A stretch of 38,449 nucleotides of DNA from a virus, in the IMG/VR virus record IMGVR_UViG_3300033571_009183, positions 1 through 38,449 of that record; one strand, 5' to 3'. Below are positions 24,825 to 31,614 of this stretch, piece after piece. Below the pieces are notes generated by a model. That model had not been told where the DNA came from and searched no databases. It worked only from the letters and a program-made list of their open reading frames with translations. Position 1 is the first letter of the stretch. The number at the start of each line of letters is the position of its first letter. A program made the position numbers and the translations under genes.

Positions 24825-25189
24825 AGCCCGTCGAAGAAGCCCAAGGAAGCATGACCTTTATAGACCACCTACGGCAGGGTGGTTTCACGGCGGCCATCAT
24901 CGGCATGGCCGGCATGGTCGCCAAAATCCTGCTGTCCAACGACGAAACAATGACTTGGGGAAAAGCCCTTCGGCATGTGCTGGCTGCCGGCATAGTTGCC
25001 TGGCTTGTCAGCCAAGGACTGAAGGAGGTTGCTATGGCGGAAGGTCTAAAGACCGCGGCCCTGGGCGTCAGCGGCGCGGCTGCAACCCACATCGTGGACT
25101 TCGCCATCGAGTGGGTTAAGGCAAAGGGGAAAGCAGAGGTGGCGAAGGTAAAGAAAGGAGCCGCCCGTGGACGGAGATCAAAGCGGTAA
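24821..25189 (+). CDS. Holin
   Basis: A 122-residue protein with three predicted membrane segments: TAAIIGMAGMVAKILLS, ALRHVLAAGIVAWLVSQGL, and AALGVSGAAATHIVDFAI. A very basic C-terminus follows (KKGAARGRRSKR). The pattern ILLSxxxTWxxALxxxLAAGxVAWLVSQG fits the phage holin family with three helices. It would form the inner-membrane lesion that times lysis. ATG 24821 overlaps the upstream stop (ATGA). A second ATG at 24851, with AAGGA 3 nt upstream, gives a product 10 residues shorter, a layout seen in holin/antiholin dual starts. The in-frame GTG 24794 is less likely. Confidence 0.72.
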   Translation: MKPVEEAQGSMTFIDHLRQGGFTAAIIGMAGMVAKILLSNDETMTWGKALRHVLAAGIVAWLVSQGLKEVAMAEGLKTAALGVSGAAATHIVDFAIEWVKAKGKAEVAKVKKGAARGRRSKR

Positions 25190-25529
25190 GGCTCCGGCCC
25201 TGGAGGTCGCATTGATCGGCACGCTGCTTATGGCGTCTGCCATCTGCGTGAAGTTGTGGTTCATCATGGCCGACATACGCATGGCCCTTACGGACCCTAT
25301 GACGATGGCCGTGCTGATCACCGAAGACTCCATAAAATCCGACAACAAAAAAGCCGAAGGCATGCTGGAAAGCGCGCGCGTCGGCTTCGAGGACACCGAG
25401 CGTATCGTCGGTGTCTTCAGCGTTGCCTTGATTGTTATTGCGGTAGCACTTGTTGTGCGTGTCTGGAAGCGCGGAAGTTCACCGCCCCGCGCAGGTGGTC
25501 GGGGCAATGGTGGGCGTACACCCTCATGA
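25167..25529 (+). CDS. Two-helix membrane protein after holin
   Basis: This 120-residue protein starts at GTG with a strong Shine-Dalgarno (AGGAG) about 6 nt upstream, overlapping the holin end by 23 bp. It has two hydrophobic segments (about residues 11-33, VALIGTLLMASAICVKLWFI, and 80-99, IVGVFSVALIVIAVALVV) with a charged loop between them (KSDNKKAEGMLESARVGFED). The last 30 residues are basic and lie antisense to the integrase 3' end. A second holin, antiholin or superinfection factor are all possible. The convergent 95-bp overlap with the integrase is real in sequence. Confidence 0.62.
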   Translation: MDGDQSGKAPALEVALIGTLLMASAICVKLWFIMADIRMALTDPMTMAVLITEDSIKSDNKKAEGMLESARVGFEDTERIVGVFSVALIVIAVALVVRVWKRGSSPPRAGGRGNGGRTPS

Positions 25530-26493
25530 CCGTGGCGAGCGTATCGCCAAGCACCCCTGCAATCTCGAACAGCGGTACGCCGGCACGGGCGGCGTGGGTA
25601 GCCCAAGTGTGACGCAGGGTGTGCGGGGTGACGTCGGCGTACGCTTCGCCGGCCTTACGCTTCACGGCGTCGAAGTGGTGCTGGATTGAGTAAGGCGTCT
25701 CAAGCACCCACTCGTCCTGGGTGCGGTCGGCCCACGCCTGGTCAAGCACCTCAAAGGCGAGGTCAGACATCGGAACAGGCACACGGCGCTTCTTGGTTCG
25801 CTGGTTGCCGTCGTTCTGGAAGTGGATGAGGCGAGCCTTGAGGTCGACCTGCTGCCAGCGTAGCGTCTGCACGGCGGTCTTGCGTGCCGCCGTTTCCGAC
25901 GCCAGCACGACGAACCTGTAGATCCGCAACGACACGTCGCCGGCGGCCGCGACGAACTCGTCGAGCTGGTCTTCGGTCAGCCACAGGTCCTTGGGCGGAG
26001 GTGCGTCCGGAAGGGCGATGTGCGGCACCTCGGCCTGCGGGATGCGGCGATGGCGGACCGCGTGGTTGATGGCGGCGATGAGGCAGTTCAACTCCCGCCG
26101 GAGCGTACTGTCTCCGGCGACGTGTCCGTTCACCTTGCCGGCCTTGCGCGCCTTGCGGTAATCGAGGACGACCGCCGGCGTCAGTTGCTGGATGTCGAGG
26201 TGACCAAGCCCCTTGGTGAGGACGGCGATGCACCCTTCCTGTCGATCCTTGGCGACGACTCGCTGGTCGACGTGTTCGGCCTGGTAAGTCGACAGCACCT
26301 CGGCGACGTTGAAGGCGCTGACCTTCTTATTGTCAGCCATGCCCAACAGGTGGCGACCTAGGGCGGCCTGGGCGGAGAGATGATCGGACGTTCCGGTGGA
26401 CTTGCGCTTGGACCGGCGGTTCTCGGTCCAGCGGATTTCGTAGATGCCGGCTTCGTTGAGGTCGAGCCGAGGACCGTTGTTCTTCTTGGGCAT
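25435..26493 (-). CDS. int: Tyrosine recombinase / phage integrase
   Basis: This 352-residue protein is the only clear minus-strand gene. An N-terminal DNA-binding arm (MPKKNNGPRLDLNEAG...) and core-binding region (about residues 58-160) precede the catalytic domain. Catalytic residues: Arg204 in TAARKTAV, a Lys in QRTKKRRVPVP (234/235), HTLRH (His291, Arg294), and the nucleophile Tyr326 in MRVYAHH. The usual His/Trp in the LGH box reads LGD (Asp317), which is uncommon. I chose ATG 26493; an upstream in-frame extension has no support. It would join phage and host DNA, implying a temperate life cycle. It diverges from the helix-turn-helix gene at 26616. Its 3' end overlaps the membrane-protein gene by 95 bp. 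Confidence 0.9.
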   Translation of the reverse strand: MPKKNNGPRLDLNEAGIYEIRWTENRRSKRKSTGTSDHLSAQAALGRHLLGMADNKKVSAFNVAEVLSTYQAEHVDQRVVAKDRQEGCIAVLTKGLGHLDIQQLTPAVVLDYRKARKAGKVNGHVAGDSTLRRELNCLIAAINHAVRHRRIPQAEVPHIALPDAPPPKDLWLTEDQLDEFVAAAGDVSLRIYRFVVLASETAARKTAVQTLRWQQVDLKARLIHFQNDGNQRTKKRRVPVPMSDLAFEVLDQAWADRTQDEWVLETPYSIQHHFDAVKRKAGEAYADVTPHTLRHTWATHAARAGVPLFEIAGVLGDTLATVMRVYAHHCPDHLRGAVNFRASRHAQQVLPQ

Positions 26494-26508
26494 AGTTGGG
26501 ACATCACT

Positions 26509-26569
26509 ACTCCTACAGATTGGAGGAGTCGTCAAGGCATTAGAAAAAACATTTTTGGGGGTTGACGAC
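26509..26569. promoter_or_regulatory. Divergent control region with two inverted repeats
   Basis: The 122-bp gap between integrase and the helix-turn-helix gene is AT-rich at its centre (GAAAAAACATTTTTG). A perfect 8-bp inverted repeat, GTCGTCAA (26528-26535) and TTGACGAC (26562-26569), places a TTGACG -35 motif on each strand, pointing outward. A second inverted repeat, ACTCCT/AGGAGT (26509-26514, 26524-26529), lies on the integrase side. The -10 boxes are not convincing. The likely role is divergent promoters plus operators for integrase and regulator. Confidence 0.5.
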
Positions 26570-26615
26570 CGACAGGAAGTAGGCACAACTTCATCCATCA
26601 ACGCAGCCCAACGCC

Positions 26616-26906
26616 GTGAACACCGCCCGCCTAGACACCAAGAAACTCGTCGCCCACTTCGGCGGACGCAGCGAGCTTTGGCGTCGGCTGGAAGCCCGTG
26701 GCTTTAAGCTTTCCGTTAAGACGATTGAGAAGTGGCAGGAGCGCAGCAACATCCCGGCGACCCGCCTGGTGCAGTTGATGGAACTCGCGCAGCACGAACG
26801 CCGCCCCCTCGACCTAAACGCCTTTGTCCTTCGCCCGGCCCCCAACGCCGGCAAGGAAGTTTCCCCCAACCGACATGAAGATCAAAAAGACCGCACCGGC
26901 CGTTAA
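26616..26906 (+). CDS. Small helix-turn-helix protein, candidate Cro/CI-type regulator
   Basis: This 96-residue protein starts at GTG (MNTARLDTKKLVAHFGGRSE). Residues 10-60 (VAHFGGRSELWRRLEARGF, then LSVKTIEKWQERSNIPATRL) read like a YdaS/Cro-type helix-turn-helix: helix, turn, recognition helix with KTIEKWQ, and NIPATRL as in phage regulators. The tail is Pro-rich and basic. It faces the integrase across a palindromic gap, so a role as repressor or antirepressor of lysogeny is likely. No larger CI-type repressor with a cleavage domain was seen. The GTG lacks a Shine-Dalgarno, and an alternative start cannot be excluded. The 3' end overlaps the next gene by 32 bp. Confidence 0.65.
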   Translation: MNTARLDTKKLVAHFGGRSELWRRLEARGFKLSVKTIEKWQERSNIPATRLVQLMELAQHERRPLDLNAFVLRPAPNAGKEVSPNRHEDQKDRTGR

Positions 26907-27321
26907 GCCGGTCGAGCAGCAGTCCGTCGCGGAACTCCGCGAAGCCGCCGCTCGCAACGCCACCATCATCGACTCCGCCAAGGAGCAGCTCGACGTCATC
27001 CAGACGGAACTGCGCCGACGCTTCGAGGAGGAGTTCAAGCTCGCCCTCGCCAAGCAGGAGAAGCAGCACGGTCAGACGACCTTCGAGGTCGAAGGCGTCA
27101 AGATGACCGCCGAGATCACCGCCCGACGCGAATGGGACAGCGACAAGCTCAAGGCCATCGCCCGCACCATGCCCTTCGACCAGGTCGAGCGTACCTTCAC
27201 CATCAAGTTCAGCGTGCCGGAGAAGGTCTACAACGGCATCCGAGACGAGAAGCTCCTCGACGCCCTCATCGACGCCCGGACCGTCAAGTACTCCGAAACG
27301 AAGTTCATCTTCGCGTCCTAA
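26875..27321 (+). CDS. Hypothetical protein preceding Sak4-like ATPase
   Basis: A 148-residue protein without a recognised family. Residues 18-70 form a long charged coiled coil (SVAELREAAARNATIIDSAK, RRRFEEEFKLALAKQEKQHG). A beta/alpha part follows (TTFEVEGVKMTAEITARREW, then DSDKLKAIARTMPFDQVERT), ending TKFIFAS. Its place immediately upstream of the Sak4/SSB pair suggests an accessory recombination or replication factor. I chose ATG 26875 (MKIKKTAPAV), not the in-frame extension to 26824 that only overlaps the regulator gene. The leader is A/C-rich with no Shine-Dalgarno. Confidence 0.6.
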   Translation: MKIKKTAPAVKPVEQQSVAELREAAARNATIIDSAKEQLDVIQTELRRRFEEEFKLALAKQEKQHGQTTFEVEGVKMTAEITARREWDSDKLKAIARTMPFDQVERTFTIKFSVPEKVYNGIRDEKLLDALIDARTVKYSETKFIFAS

Positions 27322-27340
27322 CTCTCACCCCCCAACACAC

Positions 27341-28192
27341 ATGATCAAAATCATCAAGGCTGACGACCGCCTCAAGGCCGTCCCCAAGGTCAACATCGCC
27401 CTCTTCGGCCCGGCCGGCGTGGGCAAGACGACCCAGGCCCGCACGCTCGACCCCAAGACCACGCTCTTCGTGGACCTGGAGGCCGGCACCCTCGCCATCC
27501 AGGACTGGGCTGGCGACGTCATCGACGTCCGCGCCGTGGCTCAAGAGTACGGCAAGTTCCCGTGGGAAATCGCCCGCGCCCTGGCCCTGTACATCGGCGG
27601 CCATGACCCGAGCGACCGCGACGGCGCCTACTCCGCCGCCATCCACGCCAAGGTCGCCGAGGCTTTCGCGGCCATCGACCTCAAGAAGTACGACACGATT
27701 TTCATCGACTCCATCACGGTCGCCAGCCGCGAGTGCTTCAAGTGGGCGAAGGTCCAGCCCGAAGCCCAGTCCCGCGACGGCAAGCCGGACACCCGCGGCG
27801 CCTACGGTCTGCTCGGGCAGGAGATGATCCGCTGGCTGACCCACCTCCAGCATTGCCCCAAGTCCATCGTCGTGTCTGGCATTCTCGACCAGGAGGTCGA
27901 CGACCTCAAGCGCGTGAGCTGGGTTCCGCAGGTCGAAGGGTCCAAGACCGGCCGTGAACTGCCGGGCATCTTCGACCAGGTCGTGACGCTCCAGAACTTC
28001 AAGCAGGAAGACGGCACCCTTTACCGTGCCTTCTGCTGCCAGCAGCAGAACCCTTGGGGTTACCCCGCCAAGGACCGCTCCGGCCGCCTCGAGTTGCTGG
28101 AAGCCCCGGACCTGGGCGCCCTCATCAAGAAGATCCGCTCGGGCAAGCGTGTCGACGCCACCGTCGTCACGACTATGCCCTCCGCCAAGTAA
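27341..28192 (+). CDS. Sak4-like RecA-family recombination ATPase
   Basis: A 283-residue P-loop ATPase with Walker A GPAGVGKT (residues 23-30) and Walker B YDTIFIDS (Asp123). The text LFVDLEAGTLAIQDW and LTHLQHCPKSIVVSGILDQE fits the phage AAA_24/Sak4 group, RecA-related proteins shorter than RecA that anneal single strands with the help of an SSB. Immediately downstream is an SSB-like gene, the usual partner. Start ATG follows AACACAC, a leader shared with the capsid and SSB genes. Likely role: recombination-dependent repair and replication of phage DNA, together with the nucleases at 30.8-32.2 kb. Confidence 0.8.
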   Translation: MIKIIKADDRLKAVPKVNIALFGPAGVGKTTQARTLDPKTTLFVDLEAGTLAIQDWAGDVIDVRAVAQEYGKFPWEIARALALYIGGHDPSDRDGAYSAAIHAKVAEAFAAIDLKKYDTIFIDSITVASRECFKWAKVQPEAQSRDGKPDTRGAYGLLGQEMIRWLTHLQHCPKSIVVSGILDQEVDDLKRVSWVPQVEGSKTGRELPGIFDQVVTLQNFKQEDGTLYRAFCCQQQNPWGYPAKDRSGRLELLEAPDLGALIKKIRSGKRVDATVVTTMPSAK

Positions 28193-28206
28193 TCTCTCAC
28201 CCACCC

Positions 28207-28223
28207 AGAAACACACATCATGG
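28207..28223 (+). promoter_or_regulatory. SSB-like gene leader, copy of the capsid leader
   Basis: AGAAACACACATCATGG around the start codon at 28220 matches the capsid leader (6090-6106) exactly over 17 bases, although the two genes are unrelated. Preceding bases (ACCCACCC here, CTAATCA there) differ, so the match is confined to the start region. Shared translational control is the simplest reading. Confidence 0.5.
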
Positions 28224-28825
28224 AAAATCCGTTCTCCAACACCTCGGGCGCCGGTTCGGCTCCCGAACTCATCCCCAACGGCACGCTCGCCTGGGCCATC
28301 CTCACGGTCGGCGCTGCGAAGCAGTCGAAGACCTCGGGCTGCACCTACTACCCGGTGACGCTCACGATCGCCGGCGGCGAGTACGAAGGCCGCAAGGTCT
28401 TCGACATGCTCCCCGACATCTACGACATGAACAACGGCGAGAAGTGGCGTCAGATGGGCATCACGGCCATCACCCGCATCTTCGAGTCCAGCGGCTGGTT
28501 CAAGCCCTCCGACCCGGCGTCGTACAACGCCTTCGTCGGCAAGGACACGCTGGCGATCATGACCGGCATGGACGGCCCGCGCGTGGCCATCAAGGTCAAG
28601 GTCGAGAAGAACACCGACCCGGCGTACGCCGACAAGAACAAGGTCAGCGAGTGGCTGTCCCCCAACCCCAACTCCAAGGGTGGCTACAAGGGCTACGTCG
28701 AACTGGTCGGCGGTCAGCAGGCCGTCAACCAGGCTCGCTCTGGGGCGTTCACTCCCGCCGCTCCTTCGGCTGGCGCCGCCCCCGGCTGGGTCAAGTCCCC
28801 GTCGTCCAGCAACGCCCCCTTCTAA
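28220..28825 (+). CDS. SSB-like protein, partner of Sak4-like ATPase
   Basis: A 201-residue protein following the Sak4-like gene by 27 bp. It opens with GSAPELIPNGTLAWAILTV, then beta-strand text (KTSGCTYYPVTLTIAGGEYEGRKVFD), helices (EKWRQMGITAITRIFESSGW) and more strands (IMTGMDGPRVAIKVKVEKN), consistent with an OB-type single-strand DNA-binding core as in DUF669-like phage proteins. The last 30 residues are Ala/Pro/Ser-rich and end SSSNAPF. Bacterial SSB ends in acidic residues plus IPF; here only the Pro-Phe tip is kept. Role: coats single-stranded DNA for annealing or replication. A GC hairpin wraps the stop codon. Confidence 0.68.
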   Translation: MENPFSNTSGAGSAPELIPNGTLAWAILTVGAAKQSKTSGCTYYPVTLTIAGGEYEGRKVFDMLPDIYDMNNGEKWRQMGITAITRIFESSGWFKPSDPASYNAFVGKDTLAIMTGMDGPRVAIKVKVEKNTDPAYADKNKVSEWLSPNPNSKGGYKGYVELVGGQQAVNQARSGAFTPAAPSAGAAPGWVKSPSSSNAPF

Positions 28826-28832
28826 AGGGGCG
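28813..28832 (+). other. Hairpin spanning SSB-like stop codon
   Basis: CGCCCC (28813-28818) pairs with GGGGCG (28827-28832); the TAA stop lies in the loop. It is not followed by a T-run, so it is not a standard terminator. It may stabilise the 3' end or act as a weak attenuator. Confidence 0.5.
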
Positions 28833-28850
28833 ACAAGATCCACACCCAAC

Positions 28851-28917
28851 GGGCTGCCTGTGCGATTGTTGCTGACATCTTCAAAGAGCTTGTCAGCATC
28901 AGTACGCAAGGCAGCCC
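28851..28917. repeat. Nested palindrome (about 67 bp)
   Basis: Outer arms GGGCTGCCT (28851-28859) and AGGCAGCCC (28909-28917), then TGCG/CGCA (28861-28864, 28905-28908), an internal loop, and inner arms GCTGACA/TGTCAGC (28871-28877, 28891-28897) around a 13-nt loop. In total 20 base pairs. No T-tract follows, so termination is unlikely. It is not a tRNA: there is no T-loop and the acceptor-like arm is 9 bp. Confidence 0.78.
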
Positions 28918-29067
28918 ATTTGTGGACGCCTGTTCTTTCTGAAACGCAGGGCGAGAGCGGGACGACAACCTGGCCGTCGGTCCAGACACTTCCGTCCACG
29001 CTCGTAGGGATGACGCGACTGTTGGGGTCGCCTCTCTCCCCGCCCCCCTCTTTCAGCGGCCGCCAGT

Positions 29068-29088
29068 CACCCGTACCGCTTACGGGTG
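29068..29088. repeat. Perfect 8-bp inverted repeat
   Basis: CACCCGTA (29068-29075) and TACGGGTG (29081-29088) with a 5-nt spacer CCGCT. It could be an operator or protein site in the helicase leader, or an RNA hairpin. Confidence 0.65.
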
Positions 29089-29121
29089 CAAGGCTTCATA
29101 GCCTGGTCGCCGCTCCCTTTA

Positions 29122-29147
29122 CCAAAATCGACCCTATCGTATTTTGG
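29122..29147. repeat. Inverted repeat directly before helicase start
   Basis: CCAAAATCGA (29122-29131) mirrors TCGtATTTTGG (29137-29147) with one extra T. It ends 2 nt before the helicase ATG, where a Shine-Dalgarno would normally sit. As RNA it could hide the start codon; as DNA it could be an operator. It is AT-rich, unlike the surroundings. Confidence 0.6.
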
Positions 29148-29149
29148 TC

Positions 29150-30817
29150 ATGAAGCTCCGACCCAGACAGGCGGACTTCGTCCACCGGCTATGCCACGCC
29201 CTCGCCGACAGGGGCAACACGCTTGGCGTAGCCCCTACAGGGGCCGGCAAGACGGTTATGCTGTCGTCGGCAATCAAGTACTACAAGCGGGACGGCAAGC
29301 CCATCCGCGCCTTGGTCCTCCAGCACCGCGACGAACTGGTAGCCCAGAACCGAGCCACCTTCCGTCGCGTCGAACCGGACGTGGCGACCGACCTTTATGC
29401 AGCCGACCGCAAGCGATGGTCGGACGGCGTAACATTTGCGATGGTCCAGACCCTGTGCCGGGAGGACAACCTCGGCACTATGCCGGCGATGGACCTCGTC
29501 GTGATCGACGAAGCCCACCACGTCGCCGCCGACTCCTATGTCCGCATCGTCGACAAGGCCCGGGAACTGAATCCCGATGTCCGCATCTTGGGCGTCACCG
29601 CCACACCGCAGCGGGCCGACAAGAAGGCGCTAGCGAAGGTCTTCGACAACGTCGCCGACGTCATCTCCATCAAGGAACTCATCGACGCGGGCAACCTCGT
29701 CCGCCCCCGGACATTCGTGATCGACTGCGGCCTTCGGTCGGAGCTGGCCGAGGTGCGGAAGACCGTTGCCGACTTCGACATGGCCGAGGTCGAGAAGGTC
29801 ATGGACAAGCAGGCCGTCACGTCCCGCGTCATCGCCGAGTGGAAGGACAAGGCCGGCATCCGGAAGACCGTCGTCTTCTGCTCCACCGTCGACCACGCCG
29901 AACACGTCACCCAGGCTTTCTGCGACGCCGGCATCAAGGCCGACATCGTCCACGGCGGCCTGTCCGACACGGCCCGACGCCGCGCCTTGCACGACTTCGA
30001 GAAGGACCGCACCCAGGTCCTCGTCAACGTCGCCGTCCTCACCGAGGGCTACGACTGCCAGACCGTCTCCTGCGTCGTGCTGCTCCGGCCGTGCAGTTTC
30101 CGAAGTACGATGATTCAGATGATCGGGCGTGGGTTGCGTAAGGTCGACCCCGACAAGCACCCAGGCGTGGTGAAGTCCGACTGCATCGTCCTGGACTTCG
30201 GCTACTCCATCCTCACCCACGGCGGCCTGGACAGCGAGGTCGTCCTCGAGCCGGTCAAGGGCAAGGCCCAGATGAAGGTATGCCCGTCGTGCAAGATGCA
30301 GGTGCCGCTCGGCGTAGCCACCTGTCCGGCGTGCGACCACATCTTCGACGGCGTAGCTAGGCGCCAGAAGGAAGCCGAGGAGAAAGGCATCCTCGAGGAC
30401 TTCTCCCTTACCGAGGTCGAGATCCTGGAGATGTCCCCCTTCAAGTGGGAGGTCTTCTGGGACGGCATCGTCACCATCGCGTCGGCGATGACCGCCTGGG
30501 CTTGCGTCGTCCAGCACGACGGCAAGCAGTACGCCATCGGCGGCAACGAAGGCTTCACCGGGGCGACGCTCATCGCCATCTCCGACGACCGGCTTCAGGC
30601 CATCGCATCCGCCGACGACTACCTTCGGGAACACGGCGACAAGGACGCCAGCCGGAAGTCCAAGCGTTGGCTGACCGAACCGCCGTCCGACAAGCAGCTC
30701 GCCCAACTTGGGGTTGACCCTATGGGGGCGATGGGGATGACCAAGTACCGCGCCACTTGCGCCCTCACCTGGAAATGGAAGGAGCGGTTCATCAAGGCCA
30801 AGGTCCTTGCAATCTAA
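29150..30817 (+). CDS. SF2 DEAH-box helicase with C-terminal zinc knuckle
   Basis: This 555-residue helicase shows motif I APTGAGKT (28-35), motif II VIDEAHH (DEAH 120-123), motif III VTATPQR (149-155), and motif VI QMIGRGLRK. A four-Cys knuckle CPSCKMQ...TCPAC (Cys378, 381, 392, 395) comes after the second RecA-like domain, then a 150-residue tail with a second small domain (EMSPFKWEVFWDGIVTIASA). The type is common in phages that also carry Cas4-like nucleases and Sak4. It likely unwinds or branch-migrates DNA during replication or recombination. The start ATG is preceded by an inverted repeat and no Shine-Dalgarno; an in-frame TTG 6 nt upstream is rejected. Confidence 0.88.
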   Translation: MKLRPRQADFVHRLCHALADRGNTLGVAPTGAGKTVMLSSAIKYYKRDGKPIRALVLQHRDELVAQNRATFRRVEPDVATDLYAADRKRWSDGVTFAMVQTLCREDNLGTMPAMDLVVIDEAHHVAADSYVRIVDKARELNPDVRILGVTATPQRADKKALAKVFDNVADVISIKELIDAGNLVRPRTFVIDCGLRSELAEVRKTVADFDMAEVEKVMDKQAVTSRVIAEWKDKAGIRKTVVFCSTVDHAEHVTQAFCDAGIKADIVHGGLSDTARRRALHDFEKDRTQVLVNVAVLTEGYDCQTVSCVVLLRPCSFRSTMIQMIGRGLRKVDPDKHPGVVKSDCIVLDFGYSILTHGGLDSEVVLEPVKGKAQMKVCPSCKMQVPLGVATCPACDHIFDGVARRQKEAEEKGILEDFSLTEVEILEMSPFKWEVFWDGIVTIASAMTAWACVVQHDGKQYAIGGNEGFTGATLIAISDDRLQAIASADDYLREHGDKDASRKSKRWLTEPPSDKQLAQLGVDPMGAMGMTKYRATCALTWKWKERFIKAKVLAI

Positions 30818-30819
30818 CT

Positions 30820-31614
30820 ATGTTCAAACCAGAAACCACCGATCACGCAACGGAGGCTGTCGTCCAGGCAATCGACGCGGCCCTCAAGAGCAAACGAGGC
30901 GAGCAACCTCCCCGCCAGTACCTAGGCGCGTCACGCATCGGCGACGAATGCGAGCGTCGCCTGGGCTACGAGTACCACCACACGCCGAAGGACGAAGGCT
31001 CCGACTTCGCCGGCAAGACCCTCCGCATCTTCGACATGGGCCACGACGGCGAGGAACGCATGGCCGAATACCTGCGTCTGGCCGGCTTCGTGTTGCTCAC
31101 GCACCACTCCGACGGCAAGCAGTTCGGGATGTCCGACGCGGGCGGCAAGTTCAAGGGACACTACGACGGCGTCATCATCGACGGCCCCGCCATCCCCGGG
31201 CTGAAGTACCGCTGCATCTGGGAGAACAAGGCCCTCGGCGACAAGAGCTGGCGGGATGTCGTCAGCAAGGGGCTAAAGGCCAGCAAGCCGGTCTACTACG
31301 CCCAGGTCCAAATCTACATGGCGTACGAGGAGGTCGAGTACTGCCTCTTCACCTGCCTCAACCGGGACACCGGCGAGATCCACGTCGAGGTGGTGATGCT
31401 CAACGCCCGGGATGCCCAATGTTACATCGACAAGGCCGTCCGCATCGTCTCGTCCGACAACCCCGAGCAACTCGGCAAGGCCGGCCGCGGGATGGACGAC
31501 TTCAAGTGCAAGTGGTGCGACTACAAGCGCCGGTGCCACGGCCCGGTCGCTCCCTCGTCCAAGCTCGACATCCCCGCAGGCGAAGCCCCCAGCTGGTTTC
31601 GCAAGGACGTATGA
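30820..31614 (+). CDS. Cas4/AddB-like PD-(D/E)XK nuclease with iron-sulfur cysteines
   Basis: This 264-residue protein has the nuclease motifs GHYDG (Asp116), WENKA (Glu135, Lys137) and AQVQIYM (Gln162/164), and an early helix with GHDGEER (about 74-80). Four cysteines match the Cas4/AddB iron-sulfur pattern: Cys44 in GDECERRLGY, then C-x2-C-x5-C in CKWCDYKRRC (Cys230, 233, 239). It is probably a 5'-to-3' DNA exonuclease that supplies single strands to the Sak4-like ATPase and SSB. There are no Cas genes nearby, so a role in CRISPR is not implied. ATG 30820 comes 2 nt after the helicase stop. The stop overlaps the next start (ATGA). Confidence 0.82.
   Translation: MFKPETTDHATEAVVQAIDAALKSKRGEQPPRQYLGASRIGDECERRLGYEYHHTPKDEGSDFAGKTLRIFDMGHDGEERMAEYLRLAGFVLLTHHSDGKQFGMSDAGGKFKGHYDGVIIDGPAIPGLKYRCIWENKALGDKSWRDVVSKGLKASKPVYYAQVQIYMAYEEVEYCLFTCLNRDTGEIHVEVVMLNARDAQCYIDKAVRIVSSDNPEQLGKAGRGMDDFKCKWCDYKRRCHGPVAPSSKLDIPAGEAPSWFRKDV

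Larger units (their letters stand above)
28826..29149. other. 324-bp non-coding region with several inverted repeats, candidate origin or control region
   Basis: The longest gene-free stretch in the window, set between the SSB-like gene and the helicase. No reading frame in it looks like a conserved protein. It contains a large nested palindrome (28851-28917), an 8-bp perfect inverted repeat (29068-29088) and a near-perfect 10-bp repeat just before the helicase start (29122-29147). A pyrimidine-rich stretch (about 29031-29055) lies between them. Its location among replication genes makes an origin of replication plausible; a structured regulatory RNA is the alternative. Confidence 0.5.

Noticed and set aside
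28851-28917. tRNA gene
   Set aside because: The outer arm could imitate an acceptor stem, but there is no T-loop, the stem is 9 bp and no D/anticodon arms fit.
27305-28999. Minus-strand open frame covering Sak4-like and SSB-like genes and part of the non-coding region
   Set aside because: Mostly antisense to two well-supported genes. The part in the gap has no protein-like conservation that I can recognise.
28680-29153. Plus-strand open frame across the SSB 3' end and non-coding region
   Set aside because: Arg/Ser/Pro-rich frame-shifted reading of the SSB gene at its start; no motif in the remainder.
30820-31614. Cas4 as evidence of a CRISPR system
   Set aside because: No cas1, cas2 or repeats nearby. 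The protein fits phage recombination nucleases of the same fold.
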